Source of the DNA: an uncultured Lachnospiraceae bacterium | Lineage (GTDB): Bacteria; Bacillota; Clostridia; Lachnospirales; Lachnospiraceae | Assembly (NCBI GenBank): GCA_905209865.1 | Contig: CAJLUP010000041.1 | Location: 1 to 13,512 of the forward strand | Direction of reading: 5' to 3' | DNA: 13,512 nucleotides | Shown here: one piece after another, positions 7,777-13,512 of the stretch | Layout: each line of letters starts with the position of its first letter | Numbering within the stretch: the first letter of the stretch is position 1 | Program-made: the position numbers and the translations under genes | The notes under the pieces: generated by a model | Databases searched by the model: none | What the model was told of the DNA's origin: nothing | The model's input: the letters and a program-made list of their open reading frames with translations, nothing else

Positions 7777-8997
7777 ATGAAAAGAGAAGAGCAGCTGCTT
7801 ACCGACCTTCTAACTTCTTTTATTCATAACAGAAAACTGAGTGAGAAGACAAAAAATACACTTCAAGAGATGGGAAGAGATTCTTGGGATCGACTTTTTT
7901 ATCTTGCACAGATCCATACAGTAAGCGGGATTTGTTACGTTGTGTTAAAGCAGACAGAGGGATGCTCTGAAGAACGATTAAAAGTGTTTCAGAGTCAGTA
8001 TCGCTTGGCGGTTACTTGTGATATTCAAAGAGAAAACGAGATGAAAGTTCTTGACGAGACGTTGGAACAGGCAGGGATACAGCATATCTTTTTTAAAGGG
8101 TGGGAACTCCGAAAGTATTATCCGATACCTGCCCTTCGAATGATGTCAGATGTTGATTTTTTAATTCATAAGGAGGATGCAAAAAGAGCGGATGCGGCTT
8201 TAAAAAAGGCCGGTTTTCACTGTACAAGTGAATCTGCAGATGTATATGTTTATGAAAAATACAGCCTTATATTAGAAATGCATCTTTGTCTTGGAAGGAC
8301 TTTGGGAGATGGGAAGAATCGGGAATATGACACATGGTTTCAAGCAGCTTTTGAGGAAAGCGAATTCTTGCAGGAAAATACAGAAGGATATTTTAAACCA
8401 GAATATCATATGACACTATTAGTCTATCATATTGCGAAACATTTAAGTTCCAGCGGCGCGGGAGTTCGAATGTTTATGGATGTAGCGGTTTATTATAAAA
8501 GGATGCAGGGAAAAATCTGTGAGAAACGCCTGTGGGATATGTTAGACAGATTGCGGTTGACTGAAATAGCAAAACTTATTTTCTGGCTGTGCAGATCATG
8601 GTTTGATGTAGAGATTGAAGGGGCGCAGCAGCCGACACCGGAATTATATGACTGGTTTGCGGAATATGTATTTACAGGAGGAATTTACGGACATCAGAAA
8701 CGAACGCTTGCCGATATATATACGCGCAAGGGAGTTCAGGGCAACAGAAAGGAAAGTGATTTCCATAAGAAGCTCAGAGCGTACAGAAGATACTTTTTCC
8801 CGACTGTTCATGATATGGAGGGAGCTTTTCCGATTCTGAAAAAATATCCGCTGCTTCTTCCAGCAGCATGGATCATCCGCGCAGGCAGAGGCGCTGTTTG
8901 CCGGGGAAGACAATCCGCCCGTGTGATCAGTCAGATCGGGACTCATATGGAGCAGGCAGAGAATGAGTATGAAATGCTGAAAAAGCTTGGATTATAG
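7777..8997 (+). CDS. Nucleotidyltransferase family protein (PF14907-like)
   Basis: A protein of 406 residues resembling the uncharacterised NTP_transf_5 nucleotidyltransferases. The key block is HIFFKGWELRKYYPIPALR followed by MMSDVDFLI: Lys107-Gly108 and the metal-binding-type Asp125/Asp127 pair fit the family pattern KG..LR...YP....R.MSD.D. A middle segment EYHMTLLVYHIAKHLSSSGAG also matches what is usual downstream in this group. No signal peptide or convincing membrane helix is seen. Substrate and role are unknown; transfer of a nucleotide to a protein, small molecule or RNA are all possible. GAGGAG lies eight bases before the ATG. It follows the IS/pseudogene scar and is separated from the two-component genes by a promoter-containing gap, so it may be a single-gene unit. 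Confidence 0.78.
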   Translation: MKREEQLLTDLLTSFIHNRKLSEKTKNTLQEMGRDSWDRLFYLAQIHTVSGICYVVLKQTEGCSEERLKVFQSQYRLAVTCDIQRENEMKVLDETLEQAGIQHIFFKGWELRKYYPIPALRMMSDVDFLIHKEDAKRADAALKKAGFHCTSESADVYVYEKYSLILEMHLCLGRTLGDGKNREYDTWFQAAFEESEFLQENTEGYFKPEYHMTLLVYHIAKHLSSSGAGVRMFMDVAVYYKRMQGKICEKRLWDMLDRLRLTEIAKLIFWLCRSWFDVEIEGAQQPTPELYDWFAEYVFTGGIYGHQKRTLADIYTRKGVQGNRKESDFHKKLRAYRRYFFPTVHDMEGAFPILKKYPLLLPAAWIIRAGRGAVCRGRQSARVISQIGTHMEQAENEYEMLKKLGL

Positions 8998-9034
8998 AAT
9001 AGCATAAGAAAAAGATACAGTAACTCCCGATTAT

Positions 9035-9065
9035 TTAAGTTGACTTAAGTTAGCAGGATTAGAAT
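9035..9065 (+). promoter_or_regulatory. Predicted response-regulator box and -10 of the two-component operon
   Basis: TTAAGT at 9035-9040 repeats at 9045-9050, a 10-base period, and a -10-like TAGAAT lies at 9060-9065. No good -35 is present at the right distance, so the box would stand in for it, as in PhoB/OmpR-activated promoters. The same layout precedes the VTC operon (11162-11192) with identical 15-base spacing. A start near 9072 would give a leader of about 48 bases. This suggests autoregulation. Confidence 0.6.
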
Positions 9066-9119
9066 AGCAGAGACAGACAGCAAATTGATTCAAAGCGCAT
9101 ATGTGTAAGGAGGAAAACG

Positions 9120-9794
9120 ATGAGGTTATTGTTGGCAGAAGATGAGAAAGCGTTATCGAAAGCTCTTACAACCATTTTGGAGCGCAGCAAATATTCTGTA
9201 GATGCCGTGTATGACGGTCAAAGTGCATTAGATTATTTAAAAATGGATAATTATGACGGAGTTATTTTGGATATTATGATGCCCAAAGTGGATGGATTGA
9301 CTGTCTTGAAAAAGATACGGGAGCAGGGGAATCTGATTCCGGTCTTACTGTTGACTGCAAAATCAGAAGTTGATGATAAAGTGGAAGGCTTGGATGCAGG
9401 GGCAAATGACTATTTGGCAAAACCGTTTCATTCAAAGGAATTGTTGGCGAGAATTCGTGCAATGACAAGAACGCAGGCTGCACAGGCAGACTCGAAATTA
9501 CATGTAGGAAATGTCACCCTGGACAGAGCAGCGTTTGAATTATCGACTCCTAAAGGGAGTTTTCGACTGGCAAATAAAGAGTTTCAAATGCTGGAACTTC
9601 TCATGAATAATCCCCATCAATTAATTTCTTCGGAACGTTTCCTTGAAAAAATATGGGGATATGACAGTGAAGCGGAAATTAACGTAGTGTGGGTATATAT
9701 TTCTTATTTTAGGAAAAAACTTGCCGCCCTTCATGCAGATATACAGATTAAAGCGACTAGAAATGCCGGGTATTCTTTGGAGGAAATTACATGA
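9120..9794 (+). CDS. OmpR-family response regulator
   Basis: DNA-binding response regulator of 224 residues. The receiver domain (about 1-117) has the acidic pair Glu7/Asp8, phospho-acceptor Asp51 in VILDIMMP, Thr79 in LLLTAK, Tyr98 and Lys101 in DYLAKPF. The C-terminal winged helix (about 127-222) contains FRLANKEFQMLELLM, SSERFLEKIWGYD and an RNAGYSLE wing, typical of OmpR/PhoB regulators, which bind tandem direct repeats as dimers. AAGGAGG lies just before the ATG. The end overlaps the kinase gene by four bases (ATGA), so the two are translationally coupled cognate partners. Likely targets from local sequence are its own promoter and the VTC operon promoter downstream. Confidence 0.96.
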   Translation: MRLLLAEDEKALSKALTTILERSKYSVDAVYDGQSALDYLKMDNYDGVILDIMMPKVDGLTVLKKIREQGNLIPVLLLTAKSEVDDKVEGLDAGANDYLAKPFHSKELLARIRAMTRTQAAQADSKLHVGNVTLDRAAFELSTPKGSFRLANKEFQMLELLMNNPHQLISSERFLEKIWGYDSEAEINVVWVYISYFRKKLAALHADIQIKATRNAGYSLEEIT

Positions 9795-11014
9795 TTAGAA
9801 AGCTTCGCATAAAGCTGGTGACAGCGTCTATGGTTTCTTTGCTTTTCGTATTGCTGGTGATTGAGAGTATTGTGATCGGATTAAATTATGGCAAAATCAT
9901 AAAAGATTCCGATCACATTCTTGATATATTAGCTGAGAATGCAGGAGATTTTCCACAGAAACCGCCGGATGATAAGAAGAAAGAAAAATCAATCTTTTCA
10001 CCGGAACTGCCATATGAAACAAGATATTTTTCTGTTTTAATGAATAAAGAAGGAAACATTATTTTTACTGATACCGGGAAGATCGCGTCGATCCATGCCG
10101 TGGATGCGGCAGGGTATGCACAGAGAGCTTTAGAAAAACAGTATGAGAGAGGGTTTGCCGATCACTATAGGTATTTGATTTCGGATTCCGGGTCGGAAAT
10201 AAGGATTATCTTTTTGGACTGCAGGAGACAGTTAGATCTGTTCCACAATCTTTTCATGACAGGATTTGGCGTTACAGCAGTAGGATTATTGGCTGTTTTT
10301 GTACTGATGGTTTATCTGTCTGCCCGTATCGTAAAGCCTTTTTCTGATAATTATGAAAAACAGAAACGTTTTATTACAGATGCCGGTCATGAATTAAAGA
10401 CCCCGCTTACGATTATTGATGCAGATACAGAAATTTTGGAAATGGATTTCGGAGAAAATGAGTGGCTGAAAGATATTCGGAGTCAGACAAACAGGCTTGC
10501 GGATCTAACGAATTCTCTTGTGGTGCTGTCCAGAATGGAAGAAGGCGGGAAGAGTGAACTGACTGTGGAATTCCCACTGTCAGATTTGGTGGAAGAGGTG
10601 GTCGGAGAATTTCAGGCTCCGGCAAAAATTCAGAAGGTGACACTTACATGCTCTGTTGAACCTATGATTTCTATGAATGGAGATGAAAAGGCAATCAGAG
10701 AACTTTTAATGCTTTTGCTGGATAATGCTGTGAAATATACAAACCAGAACGGAAGGATTTCCGTTACATTAAAGAGACAGAATAAGCGAATCTATTTCTC
10801 GGTATTTAATACGACAGAATCGATATCTAAAGAACAAATTCCTTATCTGTTTGATCGATTTTATCGCACAGATAATTCAAGAAATTCCCAAACAGGAGGA
10901 TATGGACTTGGACTTTCTATTGCAGCAGCCATTGCGGAGAATCATAAGGGAAAGATTACGGCTGAGACAAAAGATGAGAAATCATTGAAGATCATGGTAG
11001 TTTTTAATAATTAA
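9791..11014 (+). CDS. Sensor histidine kinase, partner of the upstream regulator
   Basis: Membrane sensor kinase of 407 residues. TM1 lies at about residues 10-32. An extracytoplasmic sensor region of about 120 residues includes a Pro/Lys-rich patch (PQKPPDDKKKEK) and a YFSVLMNKEGNIIFTDTG segment that looks PAS/Cache-like. TM2 is at about 155-177. The DHp helix has phospho-acceptor His200 in DAGHELKTPL, only about 22 residues after TM2, so there is no full HAMP domain. The ATPase domain has the N box LLLDNAVKYT (Asn312), an F box YLFDRFYR and the G box GGYGLGLS (369-376). All catalytic boxes look intact. A strong terminator follows, so the operon appears to be just the regulator and this kinase. 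The signal is unknown. Confidence 0.95.
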   Translation: MIRKLRIKLVTASMVSLLFVLLVIESIVIGLNYGKIIKDSDHILDILAENAGDFPQKPPDDKKKEKSIFSPELPYETRYFSVLMNKEGNIIFTDTGKIASIHAVDAAGYAQRALEKQYERGFADHYRYLISDSGSEIRIIFLDCRRQLDLFHNLFMTGFGVTAVGLLAVFVLMVYLSARIVKPFSDNYEKQKRFITDAGHELKTPLTIIDADTEILEMDFGENEWLKDIRSQTNRLADLTNSLVVLSRMEEGGKSELTVEFPLSDLVEEVVGEFQAPAKIQKVTLTCSVEPMISMNGDEKAIRELLMLLLDNAVKYTNQNGRISVTLKRQNKRIYFSVFNTTESISKEQIPYLFDRFYRTDNSRNSQTGGYGLGLSIAAAIAENHKGKITAETKDEKSLKIMVVFNN

Positions 11015-11062
11015 AAAGAATAACGAATAATTTTCTTTCTGTAGGTTGGTGATATATACATG

Positions 11063-11096
11063 ACCGTTTACCGATTTTTCGGTAGACGGTTTTTTT
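11063..11096 (+). terminator. Strong intrinsic terminator after the histidine kinase
   Basis: A 12-base stem (11063-11074 with 11079-11090, one G-U pair) closes a TTTT loop and is followed directly by six more T residues. It separates the two-component transcript from the VTC operon. Confidence 0.92.
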
Positions 11097-11122
11097 GTGC
11101 AGTGGCGACCGCTTACAATCCT

Positions 11123-11145
11123 GGAATGTGCCTTTTGGCACTTCC
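11123..11145 (+). repeat. Small hairpin between terminator and VTC promoter
   Basis: GTGCC-TTTT-GGCAC with four further pairs (GGAA/TTCC) past a single bulged T. There is no T-run on either side. It lies upstream of the predicted VTC promoter, so it is not in that mRNA leader; it may be a back-up transcript end or chance. Confidence 0.4.
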
Positions 11146-11161
11146 GGTGATTATGTTTATT

Positions 11162-11192
11162 TTAAGTTAAATTAAGGTAAGCGTTTTATAGT
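11162..11192 (+). promoter_or_regulatory. Predicted response-regulator box and -10 of the VTC operon
   Basis: TTAAGT at 11162-11167 is followed at a 10-base period by TTAAGG at 11172-11177, and TATAGT at 11187-11192 fits a -10 element. Second-repeat-to-minus-10 spacing is 15 bases, identical to the box at 9035-9065, and 15 of 20 box positions agree. No consensus -35 is present. A start near 11199 gives a leader of about 30 bases. Activation by the adjacent regulator is inferred. Confidence 0.6.
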
Positions 11193-11228
11193 GATATGCG
11201 TGAAATACAGAATTAATGGAGGAATATT

Positions 11229-11966
11229 ATGGCATATCAAATGACGTTTAAACGTTATGAACTGAAATATCTTCTTACACGGCAGCAAAAAGAGCAGATT
11301 CTTCAGGAGATGAGTTCTTACATGAAGCTGGACGACTATGGAAGAACGACAATTAGAAATATTTATTTTGATACAGATAATTTCCGGCTGATTCGTCATT
11401 CGCTGGAAAAGCCTGTATATAAAGAAAAACTTCGCATCAGAAGTTACCGGCCGGTTTGTACAAGAGATCCGGTTTATGTAGAAATCAAGAAAAAATACAA
11501 ATCGGTAGTTTACAAAAGAAGGCTTCAGCTTCCCGAGGAAGAAGTGATGGAAAGTTTTGAAAATGGAACGCCTCTGCCGATCCGTTCTCAGATCGGAAAA
11601 GAAATTCAATATTTTAGAGATTATTATGAGGGACTGCATCCGTCTGTATTTCTGTCCTATGAACGAGAAGCGTACTATGCGTTAGACGGAAGCGATTTCC
11701 GGGTAACTTTCGATGAAAATATTCTTTATCGAAGGCAAGAGTTCTCTTTAGGAAGCAGCATTTACGGTATTCCGCTATTGAGTGAGGATCAGACATTGAT
11801 GGAGATAAAAACTTCCGGAGGAATTCCGCTGTGGATGAGTCGGGTACTTACCGAAAATCATCTTTATAAAACATCATTTTCAAAATATGGTTCTGCTTAT
11901 CAGCGTATGCTGACAGAACCGAAGCAGACAGAAGCATCAGATAAAGTGAAAACAGGGAGGATATAG
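11229..11966 (+). CDS. VTC-domain (polyphosphate polymerase domain) protein
   Basis: A protein of 245 residues with the tunnel-fold VTC domain (PF09359) found in the catalytic subunit of the yeast polyphosphate polymerase. Visible motifs: FKRYELKY (Lys13), IYFDTDNF (46-52), KLRIRSY (Arg69, Arg71), VYVEIKKK (Glu85, Lys87), YKRR (95-98), LSYEREAY (Arg146), LMEIKTSG (Glu192, Lys194) and FSKYGSAYQ (Lys219). These basic and acidic residues match in kind the tunnel residues that bind the nucleotide, metal and polyphosphate chain. No membrane segment or SPX domain is present, so it is probably a cytoplasmic enzyme acting with the membrane protein encoded next. The ATG has GGAGG six bases upstream. 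It is the first gene of the operon. Polyphosphate synthesis is not proven for this bacterial subgroup; another phosphoryl or nucleotidyl transfer is possible. Confidence 0.9.
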   Translation: MAYQMTFKRYELKYLLTRQQKEQILQEMSSYMKLDDYGRTTIRNIYFDTDNFRLIRHSLEKPVYKEKLRIRSYRPVCTRDPVYVEIKKKYKSVVYKRRLQLPEEEVMESFENGTPLPIRSQIGKEIQYFRDYYEGLHPSVFLSYEREAYYALDGSDFRVTFDENILYRRQEFSLGSSIYGIPLLSEDQTLMEIKTSGGIPLWMSRVLTENHLYKTSFSKYGSAYQRMLTEPKQTEASDKVKTGRI

Positions 11967-11968
11967 AA

Positions 11969-12664
11969 ATGGCTGATACTTTTTTTAAGGGGATTTTTGA
12001 TACGGATATGACGAGTGTAATCACAGTTTCCGATTTTCTGCTATGTGTGGGATGTGCGCTTGTCATTGGAGTAGTTTTGGCAGGAACTTATATGTGTGGG
12101 ACGAAATATACAAAGAGTTTTGTGGCAACTTTGGCGCTTCTTCCGGCAGTTGTCTGTGTTGTGATCATGATGGTAAATGGAAATGTAGGAACCGGAGTGG
12201 CAGTAGCCGGTGCGTTCAGTTTAGTGCGTTTTCGTTCTGTACCAGGTTCTGCAAAAGAAATCGGAGCAATCTTTCTTGCCATGTGCTCGGGACTAGTAGC
12301 AGGGATGGGATACCTGGCATATGCATTTTTGTCAGCGGTAATTCTTGGAGGAATGATGCTTCTGTATAACAGAACAGATTTCGGAACAAGAAAACATTCG
12401 GCGCGCTATAAAACATTACATATTACAATACCGGAAGATTTGGACTACAGTGGTGTGTTTGACAAAATTTTAAAAAAATATGCATCTGATTATGAGGTTG
12501 TTCAAATTAAAACAACTAATATGGGAAGTTTGTTTAAGCTTACTTATAACCTGACGTTGAAAGATGTAGGAAAGGAAAAAGAGTTTATTGACGCACTTCG
12601 ATGCCGGAACGGAAATTTGGAAATTACAATTTGCAGACAGGAAACGATTATCGGTGAGTTATAG
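11969..12664 (+). CDS. DUF4956 membrane protein
   Basis: A 231-residue membrane protein starting two bases after the VTC stop, with GGGAGG inside the end of the VTC gene. Predicted helices lie at about 21-42, 50-70, 98-115 and 116-133. The conserved core between helices 2 and 3 (residues 77-97) includes VAVAGAFSLVRFRSVPG and SAKE, the signature of DUF4956. The C-terminal 90 residues (YKTLHITIPEDL onward) look like a soluble alpha/beta domain, probably cytoplasmic given the Arg/Lys-rich stretch before it. Function is unknown. DUF4956 genes commonly accompany VTC-domain genes and surface proteins, so it may link the VTC enzyme to the membrane or pass its product. The layout of four helices plus a small C-terminal domain recalls MgtC/SapB proteins, but this is only a resemblance. 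Confidence 0.88.
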   Translation: MADTFFKGIFDTDMTSVITVSDFLLCVGCALVIGVVLAGTYMCGTKYTKSFVATLALLPAVVCVVIMMVNGNVGTGVAVAGAFSLVRFRSVPGSAKEIGAIFLAMCSGLVAGMGYLAYAFLSAVILGGMMLLYNRTDFGTRKHSARYKTLHITIPEDLDYSGVFDKILKKYASDYEVVQIKTTNMGSLFKLTYNLTLKDVGKEKEFIDALRCRNGNLEITICRQETIIGEL

Positions 12665-12675
12665 GAGGTTACAAT

Positions 12676-13512
12676 TTGAAACAGAAAGAAGTTTTACTTT
12701 TTATCATTACAGGAGCGTTGCTGTTGTCAGGATGTAGTGCACAGATAAAGTCAGACAAAAATGATCAGGAAAATACACAGTCTGCCTCTTTGACAGACAG
12801 CGGCATAGTTGAAATTGATACGTCAGATATGTTTTCAAAAAGAGATCAGGAAGTCGAATATGAAGAAGAGGAGTGCGCGGTAATCCAACTTTCAGATGAC
12901 GGATCTTCCTGCGGATCAGATGCTGTGAAAATTTCAGAAAACACAGTTACAATTACAGATGAAGGAACGTATTTGCTGACAGGGACACTGACAGACGGAA
13001 TGATTATTGTAGAGGCGGAAGATACAGATAAAGTCAGAGTAGTGTTAAAAAATGCAGAAGTGAGCAATTCGCAATCGGCGGCGTTATATGTGCGTTCTGC
13101 AGATAAAGTGTTCGTTACGACAGCAGAGGGAACAGAAAATTATTTGAAAAACGGAGGAACTTATACGGCGATCGATGAAAACAATATAGACGCAGCCGTT
13201 TTCTCAAAATCAGATCTTACATTGAACGGAACGGGAAAACTCACGGTTACAGCTGATGCAGGGCATGGAATCGTGTCAAAGGATGATCTTGTCTTTACAG
13301 GGGGGATTTATGAAATCACAAGTGCAAGTCATGGAATTTGCGGAAAAGACAGTATTCGTATTGCCGATGGATCTTATAAGATAACCTCGGGAAAGGACGG
13401 AATTCATGCAGAAAATGCAGATGATGCGAGTTTAGGATTTGTGTATTTAAAAGACGGTACTTTTGAGATTACGTCCTCGCAGGATGGAATCAGTGCAGGC
13501 TTGTGGCTGCAG
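12676..13512 (+). CDS. Lipoprotein with Cthe_2159-like carbohydrate-binding beta-helix domain, 3' end outside window
   Basis: Starts at TTG (12676) seven bases after AGGAGG, which overlaps the DUF4956 stop; 279 codons are visible and the frame runs off the window. KQKEVLLFIITGALLLSGC is a signal peptide with a lipobox (Cys20), so the mature protein is a lipid-anchored surface protein. An acidic, low-complexity linker follows (about 21-65), then a beta-rich domain from VTITDEGTYLLTGTL that matches the Cthe_2159 carbohydrate-binding family (PF14262). Repeated [HD]GI turns at residues 197, 219, 241 and 270 followed by Y/F-x-ITS strands suggest parallel beta-helix coils of about 22 residues. The Clostridium thermocellum relative binds polysaccharide and calcium. 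Its position suggests that it acts with the VTC and DUF4956 proteins at the cell surface. Whether a further domain follows cannot be seen. Confidence 0.87.
   Translation, partial: MKQKEVLLFIITGALLLSGCSAQIKSDKNDQENTQSASLTDSGIVEIDTSDMFSKRDQEVEYEEEECAVIQLSDDGSSCGSDAVKISENTVTITDEGTYLLTGTLTDGMIIVEAEDTDKVRVVLKNAEVSNSQSAALYVRSADKVFVTTAEGTENYLKNGGTYTAIDENNIDAAVFSKSDLTLNGTGKLTVTADAGHGIVSKDDLVFTGGIYEITSASHGICGKDSIRIADGSYKITSGKDGIHAENADDASLGFVYLKDGTFEITSSQDGISAGLWLQ

Noticed and set aside
9040..9045. TTGACT as a normal -35 element
   Set aside because: The spacer to TAGAAT is only 14 bases, and the equivalent VTC promoter lacks this hexamer while keeping the direct repeat; the direct-repeat box explains both sites better.
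9035..9048. TTAAGT-TG-ACTTAA as a palindromic operator
   Set aside because: The symmetry is not kept at the VTC promoter, whereas the direct repeat is, so the palindrome is probably a by-product.
11172..11639. Open frame of 155 codons on the minus strand
   Set aside because: It lies antisense to the well-supported VTC gene, is rich in Phe/Ile/Arg as expected of a shadow frame, and has no ribosome site or recognised motif.
13507..13512. CTGCAG at the very end of the window
   Set aside because: It is a chance restriction-type palindrome within an open coding frame, with no evidence of a joint or vector boundary.

Overview
The window looks like a chromosomal segment from a low-to-moderate G+C Gram-positive anaerobe, most likely a gut Clostridia of the Lachnospiraceae type. 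Reasons: strong AGGAGG-type ribosome sites, GTG/TTG starts, purine-rich gene leaders, an OmpR-family regulator with a short-linker histidine kinase, a lipobox-type surface protein, and a VTC-domain/DUF4956/Cthe_2159-like gene set. The genus assignment is inference. All intact genes read on the + strand.

Left region (1-6517), ion transport and membrane quality control. The 3' part of a P2-type (SERCA/PMCA-like) calcium ATPase is followed after 47 bases by an FtsH-type membrane AAA+ metalloprotease. A 150-base gap with a long, nearly perfect hairpin and a tiny basic reading frame then leads to a second, clearly different P-type ATPase of the CtpE-like branch. Two unlike cation pumps therefore flank a protease that could control membrane proteins.

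Middle region (6518-8997), mixed. A flavodoxin-fold FMN protein with a CX2CX2CX5C iron-sulfur-type motif is followed by a scar: the C-terminal end of an IS3-family transposase on the minus strand, with its own terminator-like hairpin, abutting a frameshifted fragment of an unknown + strand gene. A nucleotidyltransferase-like protein (PF14907 type) comes next.

Right region (8998-13512), a likely regulon. An OmpR-family response regulator and its histidine kinase overlap by four bases and end at a strong intrinsic terminator. Behind it is an operon of a VTC polyphosphate-polymerase-domain protein, a DUF4956 membrane protein and a lipoprotein with a Cthe_2159-like beta-helix carbohydrate-binding domain (cut by the window end). 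The main discovery is that the two-component operon and the VTC operon each carry a tandem TTAAGK box with a 10-base period. In both, the second repeat starts exactly 15 bases before a -10-like hexamer. This predicts that the response regulator activates both its own operon and the adjacent VTC/DUF4956/lipoprotein operon, forming a signal-controlled envelope module.
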